Origin: Sporosarcina sp. D27
GTDB lineage: Bacteria > Bacillota > Bacilli > Bacillales_A > Planococcaceae
Assembly: GCF_000586555.1 (NCBI RefSeq)
Contig: NZ_AZUC01000058.1
Coordinates: 25,016 to 89,015, forward strand
Direction: 5' to 3'
DNA: 64,000 nt
Under the pieces are notes generated by a model. It searched no databases and was not told the DNA's origin. It saw nothing but the letters and a program-made list of their open reading frames with translations. A program made the position numbers and the translations under genes. Every line of letters starts with the position of its first letter. Position 1 is the first letter of the stretch. Positions 33,587 through 42,667 of the stretch are shown here, in pieces.

Positions 33587-34693
33587 TTAGCCTAGAATTC
33601 TTAACTCGCGAGGGAATGTAGAAAGCACTTCAACTTCGCCAGCTTCATTAATATAAACGGTGTCTTCGATTCGAACGCCGCCTTCACCTGGGATGTAGAT
33701 GCCTGGCTCAATTGTGAATACGAGTCCGGGCTCTGCGATTTCTTCGTTGTTCATATGGATAGAAGGTTCTTCGTGTACTTCAATTCCGAGACCATGGCCG
33801 ACGCGATTGTTGAAATACTCACCGAATCCAGCTTCTTGAATGACATTGCGTGCAGCGATGTCGAACGTTTTCAATGGATTTCCAGCTTGGACGGCGTGGA
33901 TTCCGGCCTGGTTCGATGCAAGTACTGTATCGTAAATGAGTCGCTGGCGATCGGATGCTTCTCCGATAATGAATGTACGTGTCGTATCAGACATATAGCC
34001 GTCTTTCGCCACTCCGAAGTCAATTAGCAAATAATCACCGACTTGTAGTTTACGCTCGCCAGGTTCGCCGTGTGGCAACGCAGCTTTTTCACCGGATAGT
34101 ACAATCGACGAGAAAGAGGGACCATCTGCGCCAAATTTACGCATTAAGTATTCGAGCTCGGCTGTCAGCTCGGATTCCGTCATTCCGACTTTTACGAGCT
34201 TGATGCCTTCTTCAAGGACACGCTCGATAATTTCTATTGGTTTCTTCAATGCAGCGATTTCTTCACGTGTTTTACGTTTACGCAGCTTGTTGATGAAAGC
34301 CTGAACATCCGCCACTTCTGCTGCAGGAAATGCAGTACTGAATTCGTTGTATCGGAAATAGCTAAACGCTTTCGCTTCGATTCCAACGTTTCCTGAAAGG
34401 TCACCGACAGTAGAACGAATGACATCGAATGGAAGTTGTTCATCGGAAATTGAGACAATTGTTTGGATATCAGAGCTTTCTGCAGCTGCATCTTTGTCGA
34501 GTGCAGGAGTGAAGAAAATCGTTTTCCCTTTAGATGCCTCTATAAAGAGACCTAAAAATCGCTCGTGAGGGTCTGAGTTGAATCCTGTGAAATAGAATAC
34601 GTTGGCAGGATCTGTTACAAGCACCGCAGTAAGTGATTGGTCCTGAAGATGAGTGCGTAGGGCATGGCGCCGTTTTTCGTACATGTCAGTCAT
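33587..34693 (-). CDS. M24B family Xaa-Pro peptidase
   Basis: Cytosolic metallopeptidase of 368 residues that cleaves N-terminal Xaa-Pro bonds. The N-terminal creatinase-like domain (residues 1-130, VTDPANVFYFTGFNSDPHER) is followed by the pita-bread catalytic domain. The five metal ligands are all visible: Asp in LLIDFGVAKDGYMSDTTRT (two), His in NNRVGHGLGIEVHEEP, Glu in FTIEPGIY and Glu in GVRIEDTV. AGGAGG precedes the ATG. It is monocistronic and fits the peptide and amino-acid scavenging theme of the window. Confidence 0.92.
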   Translation of the reverse strand: MTDMYEKRRHALRTHLQDQSLTAVLVTDPANVFYFTGFNSDPHERFLGLFIEASKGKTIFFTPALDKDAAAESSDIQTIVSISDEQLPFDVIRSTVGDLSGNVGIEAKAFSYFRYNEFSTAFPAAEVADVQAFINKLRKRKTREEIAALKKPIEIIERVLEEGIKLVKVGMTESELTAELEYLMRKFGADGPSFSSIVLSGEKAALPHGEPGERKLQVGDYLLIDFGVAKDGYMSDTTRTFIIGEASDRQRLIYDTVLASNQAGIHAVQAGNPLKTFDIAARNVIQEAGFGEYFNNRVGHGLGIEVHEEPSIHMNNEEIAEPGLVFTIEPGIYIPGEGGVRIEDTVYINEAGEVEVLSTFPRELRILG

Positions 34694-34775
34694 GATGAAT
34701 TCCTCCTGGATATGCAGTATATAGCTTTATTATGACGTAATTAATAGAAGAACAACAGGGATATGCATAGCGAAC

Positions 34776-34803
34776 AAAAAAACCGGCTACCATGAGCCGG
34801 TTT
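34776..34803 (-). terminator. terminator of hutG-gltS
   Basis: AACCGGCT and AGCCGGTT form a perfect stem followed on the minus strand by a run of T. Confidence 0.88.
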
Positions 34804-34809
34804 ACAATG

Positions 34810-36018
34810 TTAACTAAAGATATTTATTGTAGTAATGATGATTGGCATCGAAACGACATCAATCAGGAACGCACCGACAATCGGTACGATTAAATACGCT
34901 GTGCGAGATGGGCCATAACGTTCGGTTACAGCGGCCATATTAGCCATTGCATTTGGTGTAGCCCCAAGTCCGTGTCCTGCAAAACCCGCACACATTACCG
35001 CTGCATCGTAGTTTTTGCCGAGGATGCGGAACAGAACGAAAATCGCGAACAACACGAGGAATACTACTTGTACAAAGACAATTACGAGTAGTGGAAGTGC
35101 TAGACCTGCAACTTCCCAAAGCTTAATGCTCATAAGTGCCATGGATAAGAAGATGCCTAGAGCGACATCGCCGATAAGGGTGATGCTACGCATGTGCACA
35201 ATATTTCCGTTAATACGATCGACAACATTACGAATAACAACTGCGACAAACATCGCGCCCACATAGTTAGGCAAGACGATACCGTTTTCCATAAAGCTGC
35301 TTGTGAATTTTGTGAATGCATCACCTAGCAATGAACCGCCTGCCATTGAAGCGACAATGAGGAACGCTTGCATCGTGAAATTATCGACTGAAATTGCAGG
35401 GTCATGTGCCTCTGCATCATATTCGTATGATTCTTCTACTTCAGTAGATTTTAAGTCGTGTTTTTTGATCAAATACTTAACAAGAGGTCCACCGACCAAT
35501 CCACCTGCAACCAATCCAAATGTTGCAGCGGCAATTCCGATAGAGAATGCGGAGTCGATTCCCATCGCTTCCACAGTCGTTCCGTAAGCAGTCGCACCAC
35601 CATGTCCGCCTTCCATGGAAACGGCTCCAGCCATCATTCCGATTAGGGGATGAATGTCGAACAAGTATGACATGGAGACACCGATGAGGTTTTGCATAAT
35701 CGCAAGAAATCCACAAGCAATCCAATAGATGATCAAGAGTTTTCCGCCTAGTTTTATGAGTGCGAAGCTTGCGCCAAGCCCGACAGTTGCGAAAAACGTT
35801 AGCATGAATAAGTTTTGGAGAGATGTATCAAGTGTAAAGTTCACAAGCCCTGTTGCTTTCAAAATTGTTGCAAGAATGGCGAATAGCAATCCTCCGACAA
35901 CTGGTGCAGGAATACAAAACTTTTGTAAAAACTTGGTTTTACGCACGAGTGCCGTGCCGAGTAAAAACAGCGCCATTGCGAGGAATAGCGTTGTTACCTG
36001 ATTCAATTCAATTGTCAT
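34810..36018 (-). CDS. gltS: sodium/glutamate symporter GltS
   Basis: ESS-family inner-membrane symporter of 402 residues, the family norm. It has ten or more helices in two halves, with the paired re-entrant signatures GAVSMEGGHGGATAYGTTVE near residue 130 and MCAGFAGHGLGATPNAMANM near 350. The ATG at 36018 follows GGAGGTAC and lies inside the 3' end of hutG (11 bp overlap), so translation is coupled to hutG. In this position it could import glutamate-like substrates (formiminoglutamate) or export surplus glutamate made by HutG; direction cannot be read from sequence. Confidence 0.92.
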   Translation of the reverse strand: MTIELNQVTTLFLAMALFLLGTALVRKTKFLQKFCIPAPVVGGLLFAILATILKATGLVNFTLDTSLQNLFMLTFFATVGLGASFALIKLGGKLLIIYWIACGFLAIMQNLIGVSMSYLFDIHPLIGMMAGAVSMEGGHGGATAYGTTVEAMGIDSAFSIGIAAATFGLVAGGLVGGPLVKYLIKKHDLKSTEVEESYEYDAEAHDPAISVDNFTMQAFLIVASMAGGSLLGDAFTKFTSSFMENGIVLPNYVGAMFVAVVIRNVVDRINGNIVHMRSITLIGDVALGIFLSMALMSIKLWEVAGLALPLLVIVFVQVVFLVLFAIFVLFRILGKNYDAAVMCAGFAGHGLGATPNAMANMAAVTERYGPSRTAYLIVPIVGAFLIDVVSMPIIITTINIFS

Positions 36019-36973
36019 TCTGTGTACCTCCAAGCAGTGAGACAATCGCTTCATTCGTTAAGTAAGCGCCGAGTTTAACAGTACGGCCGTTCTCATCGAG
36101 GGAAGGATTGATTTCTGAGATGTCAAATGAAAGCGTTTTCTGTGCAGACGCAACAATACGAATGAGTTCTCGTACTTGCTTCGGAGAAAGTCCGAATGGC
36201 GAAGGCGCACTGACGCCAGGTGCTACAGCAGCGTCCAATACATCTGAACAAAGCGTAAGCATAATATAATCTTGAGTAGCGATAAATTGATGGAGCTGGG
36301 TATAGATGTGTTCAACAGGTGTCTCTTCTAATTGTCGTTCTGTTATATAGTGAACGCCAAGACGATCTGCTTCGTCAAATAATAATTGTGTATTACCAAA
36401 TTCTTGTATGCCTAAGACGAAATAAGAGGTGGTTTCATCTGTGTCGAGCATTTGTTTAAACATGGTCCCTGAAGACGTTTGTTTTTCATAACTGCGTAAG
36501 TCGAAATGGGCGTCAATGTTAATAACACCAATCTTCGCATCAGGTCCTACGAATTTTCTTACTCCTAAATAATGCCCGAAAGCGGTTTCATGGCCGCCCC
36601 CAAGAATGACAGGCTTTCTGTTATCAGTTAAGCACTGGCGGACAGTTTGTCCAAGTTCACGCTGGGCGTCTTCTAGTTTCCCATCTTCGCAAACAACGGT
36701 TCCTAAGTCAACAATTTGGTGTGACTCTGGTTGTCGCCAAGGAAGTTTCGCAAGTTCACGGCGAAGTGAATCTGGGCCAGCAGCAGCTCCGGTGCGACCG
36801 TTATTTCGTCGAACTCCTTCGTCAGATGAAAACCCGATCAGTGCACAAGTAGGACTGGTAGCGCTTTCTTTCGGAGAGTTCAGCTGCATCACTTGATGAA
36901 GACGAAATGCTGCACGCTTGGTAACATCGTCGATTCGGCCACTCCAGACTTCTGGATTTGTTGCGTTGATCAT
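36008..36973 (-). CDS. hutG: formimidoylglutamase HutG (arginase/ureohydrolase family)
   Basis: Manganese enzyme that hydrolyses N-formimidoyl-L-glutamate to glutamate and formamide, the last step of histidine breakdown. 321 residues with the ureohydrolase metal motifs GGGHETAFGH (about 125), NIDAHFDLR (about 152) and an unusual third block SDVLDAAVAPG near 240. The N-terminal LIGFSSDEGVRRNNGRTGAA region is typical of HutG rather than arginase. The ATG at 36973 has AAAGGGTGAT upstream. No hutH, hutU or hutI is present in the window, so it either completes a hut pathway encoded elsewhere or uses imported formiminoglutamate. Confidence 0.9.
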   Translation of the reverse strand: MINATNPEVWSGRIDDVTKRAAFRLHQVMQLNSPKESATSPTCALIGFSSDEGVRRNNGRTGAAAGPDSLRRELAKLPWRQPESHQIVDLGTVVCEDGKLEDAQRELGQTVRQCLTDNRKPVILGGGHETAFGHYLGVRKFVGPDAKIGVINIDAHFDLRSYEKQTSSGTMFKQMLDTDETTSYFVLGIQEFGNTQLLFDEADRLGVHYITERQLEETPVEHIYTQLHQFIATQDYIMLTLCSDVLDAAVAPGVSAPSPFGLSPKQVRELIRIVASAQKTLSFDISEINPSLDENGRTVKLGAYLTNEAIVSLLGGTQNDN

Positions 36974-37010
36974 AGGGATCACCCTTTCAAAGTTAAATGC
37001 AATACGCTTC

Positions 37011-37039
37011 ATTATACGAGCAGTCATTTATTATTTCAA
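37011..37039 (-). promoter_or_regulatory. sigma-A promoter of hutG-gltS
   Basis: Minus-strand TTGAAA (37034-37039), exactly 17 bp, TATAAT (37011-37016). The LysR gene's own -10 (TATAAT, 37073-37078) lies on the other strand. An ATAA-N9-TTAT dyad at 37046-37062 between them is a possible LysR-type site. Confidence 0.72.
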
Positions 37040-37103
37040 ATATCTATAATTCATTTACTTATGCTTTTAGGTTATAATAGATCGAAAGAAGGAGATGAGG
37101 ACA

Positions 37104-37982
37104 ATGGACATCAAACAGCTTCGTTACTTTGTAGCTGTCGTTAAAGAAGGTGGTTTTTCAGGAGCTGCCACTAAGTTACATTTGTCTCAACCTTCACTCA
37201 GTAAAGCGATCCGGACGCTTGAAGGGCAAATTGGCTTTCAGTTATTGGATCGGACAACAAAGCGGGTGGATTTGACGGAATCGGGTCGCGTGTTTTACGA
37301 GCGTGCCCTTCACATCTTATCTGAAATGGATATTTTTGAAAAAGAAGTAAACGAAGTGAAAGTGGCAGGTAGCGGAGAAGTAAGACTGGGCATGATTGAA
37401 TCTGTGAAAAACTGGATTCCTAATGTTTTGAAGTGGTATAGGGAGGAATATCCTGATATGCATGTCGTTCTCAAAGAAGTCCTTGGACGCAATGATATTG
37501 AGAAGGCTTTACGCGATTATGCGGTACATATTTGTTTGACGAATGAATTTATCGATGAACCTGATATTGTAACCGCGCCTTTGTACAAAGAAAAATTGGT
37601 ACTCGTCTTGAATGCAGCGCACCCTCTAGCGAGTCGGGCATATATTGAACTGGGACATCTAGCCGATGAGCCGTTTATCATCACGAGTAGAGGATTTCAA
37701 ACACGTGTGAATATTAATGAAGCGTTTAAAGAAGCGGGCGTAAGCATGGATATTTGCTACGACGCGGATCGCTTCGAAACCATTTTGACTTTAGTGGAGG
37801 CAGGGATAGGAGTCTCTATTATTCCTAGAAACTACATTGGGGAAGTTGTGCCAGAAACTCTCGCAATTCGAGAACTGGATAGCCCAAGTCTTGAACGGAC
37901 AGTGTATTTAGCTTATGTGAAAAATAGATATCGCCCACCAGCAATTGAAGCATTATTGCAAAGAATGCTAGCGAATATATAA
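37104..37982 (+). CDS. LysR-family transcriptional regulator
   Basis: 292 residues with the LysR winged helix at the N-terminus (DIKQLRYFVAVVKEGGFSGA, then LHLSQPSLSKAIRTLEGQIG, residues 1-60) and a PBP-like effector domain. AAGGAGATGAGG supports the ATG at 37104; the frame is open a few codons upstream but without a site. It is divergent from hutG-gltS, the usual arrangement for a LysR activator and its target, so histidine or a histidine-derived metabolite is a plausible co-inducer. Confidence 0.93.
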   Translation: MDIKQLRYFVAVVKEGGFSGAATKLHLSQPSLSKAIRTLEGQIGFQLLDRTTKRVDLTESGRVFYERALHILSEMDIFEKEVNEVKVAGSGEVRLGMIESVKNWIPNVLKWYREEYPDMHVVLKEVLGRNDIEKALRDYAVHICLTNEFIDEPDIVTAPLYKEKLVLVLNAAHPLASRAYIELGHLADEPFIITSRGFQTRVNINEAFKEAGVSMDICYDADRFETILTLVEAGIGVSIIPRNYIGEVVPETLAIRELDSPSLERTVYLAYVKNRYRPPAIEALLQRMLANI

Positions 37983-37997
37983 TCCGATCTGGAGATA

Positions 37998-38034
37998 GAG
38001 TGACCTTCCGAGTTGAAAGGTTGCTCTTTTATTA
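37998..38034 (+). terminator. terminator of the LysR gene
   Basis: GAG-TG-ACCTT pairs with AAGGT-TG-CTC with a short loop, followed by TTTT. Confidence 0.65.
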
Positions 38035-38168
38035 TTCGATGAAATCGGAAACTGGGTATAAATGTGTTGCAAGTGGGTAAAAAGTGGCATGAATGCATTT
38101 GTTTTTGAAAGAGACAGCTTTAAAGACGAACGATTAATGATATAAAAACATTATTGTTCATAAAATGC

Positions 38169-38197
38169 TTGTGATTGAATAACAATCTATGTATACT
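38169..38197 (+). promoter_or_regulatory. promoter of the purine permease-adenine deaminase unit
   Basis: TTGTGA (38169-38174), 17 bp, TATACT (38192-38197), about 25 nt before the riboswitch aptamer. Confidence 0.65.
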
Positions 38198-38221
38198 GAC
38201 GAAGTGATAAAAGTGAATATA

Positions 38222-38294
38222 ATCTCGTATATGTTCAGTAATACGGTCTGAGCGTCTCTACCAGGTTCCCATTGAAAGAACCGGACTACGAGTT
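38222..38294 (+). promoter_or_regulatory. purine riboswitch, guanine/hypoxanthine class
   Basis: P1 CTCGTA (38224-38229) pairs with TACGAG (38287-38292). P2 TTCAG/CTGAG encloses TAATACGGT. J2/3 reads CGTCTCTACC. P3 GGTTC/GAACC encloses a conserved-type loop, and J3/1 is GGACTAC. The C in GACTA at the specificity position predicts guanine or hypoxanthine rather than adenine. A terminator lies 90 nt downstream at 38382-38420. Confidence 0.88.
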
Positions 38295-38381
38295 GAAGAA
38301 TAGTGTGTAAGCATTGTGGTTTTTTGTGTTCTTTAGCATAAAGAAATCGTGAGGTCTTCACACACCCTTTGACTTTCGTAT

Positions 38382-38420
38382 GTCCGGCTTGCAACTACTT
38401 GTTGCATGCTGGACTTTTTT
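38382..38420 (+). terminator. riboswitch-controlled terminator
   Basis: GTCCGGCTTGCAAC pairs with GTTGCATGCTGGAC (two small mismatches) and is followed by six T. It precedes the permease gene and should form when the purine is bound. Confidence 0.82.
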
Positions 38421-38504
38421 ATTGCATGCGTATGCAATAAATAGAGACACAAGAGATATTACGTTAGTACAAGTAAGTATGAACGATAATTAGGAGGTTT
38501 GCAG

Positions 38505-39821
38505 ATGAATGCAAAAGGGATAACAGAGAAATTGTTTAAGCTAAAAGAATTCGGCACGACGCCTCGAACGGAAATGGCTGCGGGGTTAACGGTTTTCATG
38601 ACAATGCTGTATGTTCTGATTGTCGTACCTGGCATGTTGGACAACGCAGGATTGCCAAAAGGTCCTGCGACAGTAGCAGTTATTTTGATGACGGGTGTTA
38701 TTACTATCATAATGGGGCTATACAGCAACCGGCCGTTCGCACTCGCGCCAGGTCTAGGATCTGTTGCTTTTCTATCGGTCACACTTGTCCTTTCAGAAGG
38801 AATTCCTTGGCAGACGGGTATGGGGATGGTGTTCATCTCAGGTATTCTGTTCGTTTTATTTACCATTTTGGGACTTAGAAAACTAATTGTACGGCTTATG
38901 CCGCCCGCCATCAAACTCTCCATAGGTGCAGGGGTAGGGCTGTTCATCGCTTTGATTGGATTCAGAAGTGCAGGTCTTGTACAGGCTAGCGAAAAGTCAA
39001 ACTCGCTTCAGTTAGGTGATCTAAGTTCACCGAATGCGATTCTCGCACTGATTGGATTTTTCATCATGGCAGTGCTGTTGGCTCGTAAGGTCCGTGGGCA
39101 TTTGTTGATTGGAATCGTATTAGTAACAATCATTGGAATCCCGATGGGCATAACAAAGCTACCGACCTCGGTATTTTCTATGCCAGAAAGTATTGCACCT
39201 GTTGCATTCAAATTGGATATTTTAGATGCTGTGAAATTGGAGTATTTCCCGTTCTTACTGGCGTTTTTCATTCCTGACTTTTTCTCAAGCCTAGGAACGA
39301 TGTTAGGTGTCGGGAGTAAAGGGAATATGTTGGACAAAAATGGAGACTTGCCGAATATCGATAAGCCATTTCTCGTCGATGCAGGCGGAACGGCACTTGG
39401 ATCGCTATTTTCCGTACCCGTGATGACAACGTATGTAGAATCTGCAGCAGGTGTGGAAGCAGGAGGTCGGACTGGACTAACCGCGGTTACAACTGGACTT
39501 TTATTTTTGCTAACGATTTTCATCACCCCGCTGATTATGATTATCCCGACTGAGGCAACTGCACCTGCATTGATATTGGTAGGATTGACGATGCTATCTG
39601 CTGTGCGCAACATCAACTTTGAAGACGTGACGGAATCACTTCCAGCGTTCATGACGATTGTCATTACAATTTTCACATTCAACTTCGGTAACGGAATCGC
39701 AGCAGGGATTATCATTTACGTTATTGTTAAGGCACTTTCAGGACGTCATAAAGAGATTCACCCTGGGCTTTATGTGCTTGTTGTACCGCTCATTTTATAT
39801 TTTGTTACAATTGCAGAATAA
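38505..39821 (+). CDS. AzgA-family guanine/hypoxanthine permease
   Basis: Purine base:proton symporter of the AzgA (PbuG/PbuO) branch, 438 residues and 12-14 helices. Family features are KEFGTTPRTEMAAGLTVFMT at the N-terminus, FALAPGLGSVAFLSVTLVLS near 80 (where relatives have APGMGLNAFF), PAIKLSIGAGVGLFIALIGF near 140 and TYVESAAGVEAGGRTGLTAV near 310. The ATG at 38505 has TAGGAGG 7 nt upstream. It is first in a two-gene transcript with adenine deaminase under a guanine-class riboswitch, which fits uptake of guanine or hypoxanthine. Confidence 0.9.
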   Translation: MNAKGITEKLFKLKEFGTTPRTEMAAGLTVFMTMLYVLIVVPGMLDNAGLPKGPATVAVILMTGVITIIMGLYSNRPFALAPGLGSVAFLSVTLVLSEGIPWQTGMGMVFISGILFVLFTILGLRKLIVRLMPPAIKLSIGAGVGLFIALIGFRSAGLVQASEKSNSLQLGDLSSPNAILALIGFFIMAVLLARKVRGHLLIGIVLVTIIGIPMGITKLPTSVFSMPESIAPVAFKLDILDAVKLEYFPFLLAFFIPDFFSSLGTMLGVGSKGNMLDKNGDLPNIDKPFLVDAGGTALGSLFSVPVMTTYVESAAGVEAGGRTGLTAVTTGLLFLLTIFITPLIMIIPTEATAPALILVGLTMLSAVRNINFEDVTESLPAFMTIVITIFTFNFGNGIAAGIIIYVIVKALSGRHKEIHPGLYVLVVPLILYFVTIAE

Positions 39822-39843
39822 CTATAGATAGGAGATAGATTTT

Positions 39844-41607
39844 ATGTATACTCGGAAACAAATTACAGCTGCTGCACGTGGAGATGTCCGGATGGATACG
39901 GTGATCGAAGGGGTTCAACTCGTCAACGTATTTACGGCAGAAATCTATCAGGCGGATATCGGAATTAAAGAAAATCGATTCAGCGCGATTGCCAGATACG
40001 AAAATGGACAACCAGACTTCAAACTAGAAGGGGAGATAGTCGTCGATGGTCGTGGAAAGTACGCGATTCCGGGATTGATTGACTGTCACGTCCATATCGA
40101 GAGCACGATGGTGACACCAGATATGTTTGCCCGGGCACTGATTCAACGGGGGACGACTGTTGCTGTAATCGACCCGCATGAGATCGGAAATGTACTTGGT
40201 GCAGAGGGTGTTCAGTATATGGTGGAAGCGAGTCGAGGACTTCCTGTTCAAATCTTGACGACGATTCCTTCATGTGTTCCCGCTGTACCGGGCGTGGAAA
40301 CGGCAGGTGCTGAGTTTGGACCTGCTGAAGTGGCGGAGTTGTTGAAATTACCTGATGTTGTCGGAATCGCAGAAATCATGGATTACATTGGGGTCATCCA
40401 GCAGAATGAGCGAATGGCAGGGATTGTACAAACCGGTCTCGATGCAGGCGTATTGAATGAAGGCCACTTGCCACGTGCTGGTGGACGTGATCTTGCGGCG
40501 TATTTAGCAGCTGGTGTGAATTCCGATCATGAAAGTCGTACAGTTGAGGAAATCGTAGAAAAATTGCGTGCGGGGATGCTCATTTACATTCGTGAATCGA
40601 GTGTTAGCCAGTTCGCTGACATCGCAGCACAAGCATGGCAACAGCTACCTTATGCATCAAATATCGCAATGTGTACAGACGATGTGGAACCGAATGATAT
40701 GTTGCATAATGGTCAGTTGAACCGTGTCGTCCGTCGCTGTATCGAAGAAGGAATTCCAGCGCCACTTGCTATTCGTTTTGCCACGTTACATGGGGCGCAA
40801 CGATTTGGGCTACATGATCGTGGGGCGATCGCACCGGGCTACATCGCGGACTTCTCCTTAGTGGAATCACTCGAAACCATGAAAGTGGCAGACGTTTGGT
40901 CAGAAGGTCGGATGGTTGTGAAATCGGGCGAGATTCTTGAAACAATCGAAAGCGCTGTGCCTCCTTTGACAAAGAATACTGTCAAGCTCCCGGAACTTAA
41001 TGCTTCAGATTTTGTTCTTAAAGCACCGATTGAAAACGGAAAAGTCACTGTGACATCAATGGAAATGACGAAAATCGGGACAACAGCGCGCGGAACAGTG
41101 GAATTACATGTTAAAGATGGTGTGATTTCTGAGTTGCCGGAAGGGTATCTATTCGCATCGGTTACGGGGCGTCATGGACAGAATCGTAAGCCATTCGTTG
41201 GTGTACTGAAAAATGCAGGTCTTCGTGAGGGTGCATACGCAACGACTGTCGCACACGATAGCCATAATCTAGTATCCGTCGGTACAAACGCAGCTGATAT
41301 GTACGCTGCATCACAAGCACTAGCAGCATCAGGTGGTGGATTGTGTTTGATAAAGGATGGGATCGTGCAAGCACAAGTGGATCTACCAATCGCAGGGCTG
41401 ATGGCAGCTGAACCAATCGAACAGCTCGGTCCGAAAGTTGAAAAGTTCAACGAAGTCGCACGCTCAATGGGAGTTCAAGTCGGCAGAAGATCACCATCCA
41501 TGGCCCTCTCATCGCTGACACTTACAGTTATCCCAGAAATCCGTATCACAGATCTCGGATTGGTTGATGTTCACACACAACAGATGATTTCTTTGTTTGC
41601 GGAATAA
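39844..41607 (+). CDS. ade: adenine deaminase
   Basis: Cytosolic amidohydrolase that converts adenine to hypoxanthine and ammonia. The 587 residues agree with Bacillus Ade. Motifs: metal-binding DCHVHIESTM (residues about 80), VIDPHEIGNVLG near 110, CTDDVEPNDMLHNGQLNRVV near 280, then the C-terminal half with TVAHDSHNLVSVGTNAADMY near 475 and ASGGGLCLIKDG near 500. GATAGGAGAT precedes the ATG. It lies 22 bp after the purine permease, so it shares the guanine-class riboswitch. Its product hypoxanthine is thus linked to purine salvage control. Confidence 0.95.
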   Translation: MYTRKQITAAARGDVRMDTVIEGVQLVNVFTAEIYQADIGIKENRFSAIARYENGQPDFKLEGEIVVDGRGKYAIPGLIDCHVHIESTMVTPDMFARALIQRGTTVAVIDPHEIGNVLGAEGVQYMVEASRGLPVQILTTIPSCVPAVPGVETAGAEFGPAEVAELLKLPDVVGIAEIMDYIGVIQQNERMAGIVQTGLDAGVLNEGHLPRAGGRDLAAYLAAGVNSDHESRTVEEIVEKLRAGMLIYIRESSVSQFADIAAQAWQQLPYASNIAMCTDDVEPNDMLHNGQLNRVVRRCIEEGIPAPLAIRFATLHGAQRFGLHDRGAIAPGYIADFSLVESLETMKVADVWSEGRMVVKSGEILETIESAVPPLTKNTVKLPELNASDFVLKAPIENGKVTVTSMEMTKIGTTARGTVELHVKDGVISELPEGYLFASVTGRHGQNRKPFVGVLKNAGLREGAYATTVAHDSHNLVSVGTNAADMYAASQALAASGGGLCLIKDGIVQAQVDLPIAGLMAAEPIEQLGPKVEKFNEVARSMGVQVGRRSPSMALSSLTLTVIPEIRITDLGLVDVHTQQMISLFAE

Positions 41608-41649
41608 TTCTGATGTTGTCCTATTAGTAACTTAGAAGCTAATTCTCTA

Positions 41650-41705
41650 TTAGCTCCGTTGTTTGAGTGGAAGACTGTGACTCCAGCGGAACAATCGAAG
41701 AACGA
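41650..41705. repeat. decayed copy of the dispersed GC-rich element
   Basis: GCTCCGTTGTTTGAGTGGAA, GACTCCAGCGGAACAATCGA and GAACGAAAACCGC follow the same order as the left half of the element at 30487 but with many changes and no right half. Confidence 0.5.
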
Positions 41706-41737
41706 AAACCGCCAACATCCGAATATGACAATAAAAA

Positions 41738-41768
41738 GAAACCGTGCATGAACGCCATGCACGGTTTT
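41738..41768 (+). terminator. terminator of the purine operon
   Basis: AAACCGTGCATG and CATGCACGGTTT form a perfect stem with a five-base loop and T tail. The rest of the 41608-41932 interval holds only the element remnant and the promoter region of the next gene. Confidence 0.88.
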
Positions 41769-41932
41769 TCCATATAACTAAATAGACGGTTCATGCATTA
41801 CTTGTAATCTTAAGAAAGTCTTCATGAATTCCCTAGTTATTTCAAAAGAAAGATTTGTCATACTAAAGATGTTCAGCTTCCAAAAGAATGGGTAAAACAT
41901 AGTATACAAGAGAAGTGAGAGGAGGGAGATCG

Positions 41933-42667
41933 ATGAGGAAGGGGATACTGACTTTCTTTGCGATTCCAATACTGATTTATAGTTTGTACACATATGCGGC
42001 CACGCTACTTATACGCATAACGAGTATCGGAATCCGTAAAAAGGTGTGTAACGGCACAGGAATTGCGCTTACATTCGACGATGGTCCAAATCCAATTTAT
42101 ACACCGAGATTGCTCGATTTGTTAGCACATTATAATATCAAAGCTGTTTTTTTCGTCGTAGGGAGGCATGCCGAAAACTATCCGGAAATCATACAAAGAA
42201 TGCATGCGGAAGGACACTCAATTGGCATCCACCATTACGAACATGTGTCAACTTGGCGACTCACTCCTCAACAAACTCATCAACAGATCAAGCGTACCGC
42301 CAAAGTGATTAAAGAACTCACTGGAAGTGAACCTACTTTTTATCGTCCTCCTTGGGGACGTTTCAATCTAGCGACCTTGCCCGTCTCACGTCAATTCAAC
42401 ACGATCATGTGGACACACATTGTGGGAGATTGGAAGATTCGTACATGCGATGAACAATTGTCTAAAAGGTTGCGTGCAATCCCAGCGGATGGATCGATTG
42501 TGGTGTTGCATGATGATGGAAGCAACCCGGGAGCGGATGACGAAGCTCCTGCACATATGCTTCGCGTGCTGGAATCTTATATTCAGGAAGCGACTAAAAA
42601 AGGTACCCGATTCATCGCACCAGATGAGCTGATGAAGTATGGACAGGAGCATGGTCATGTCCATTGA
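41933..42667 (+). CDS. polysaccharide deacetylase (NodB-like), membrane-anchored
   Basis: 244 residues. An N-terminal hydrophobic segment (residues 5-22) exports or anchors a NodB carbohydrate-esterase-4 domain. Catalytic motifs are intact: LTFDDGPNPIYT (Asp pair near 47), IGIHHYEHVS as the metal-binding H-x3-H near 100, and YRPPWGRFN near 138. It removes N-acetyl groups from a cell-wall or surface polysaccharide. GGAGGGAG supports the ATG at 41933. Its 3' end overlaps the DedA gene, and a glycolipid synthase-like gene follows, so the three probably form a cell-envelope operon. Confidence 0.88.
   Translation: MRKGILTFFAIPILIYSLYTYAATLLIRITSIGIRKKVCNGTGIALTFDDGPNPIYTPRLLDLLAHYNIKAVFFVVGRHAENYPEIIQRMHAEGHSIGIHHYEHVSTWRLTPQQTHQQIKRTAKVIKELTGSEPTFYRPPWGRFNLATLPVSRQFNTIMWTHIVGDWKIRTCDEQLSKRLRAIPADGSIVVLHDDGSNPGADDEAPAHMLRVLESYIQEATKKGTRFIAPDELMKYGQEHGHVH

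Noticed and set aside
39008..39715. 235-codon open frame on the minus strand inside the purine permease gene
   Set aside because: Antisense shadow of a well-supported membrane protein gene; no start context or recognisable domain.
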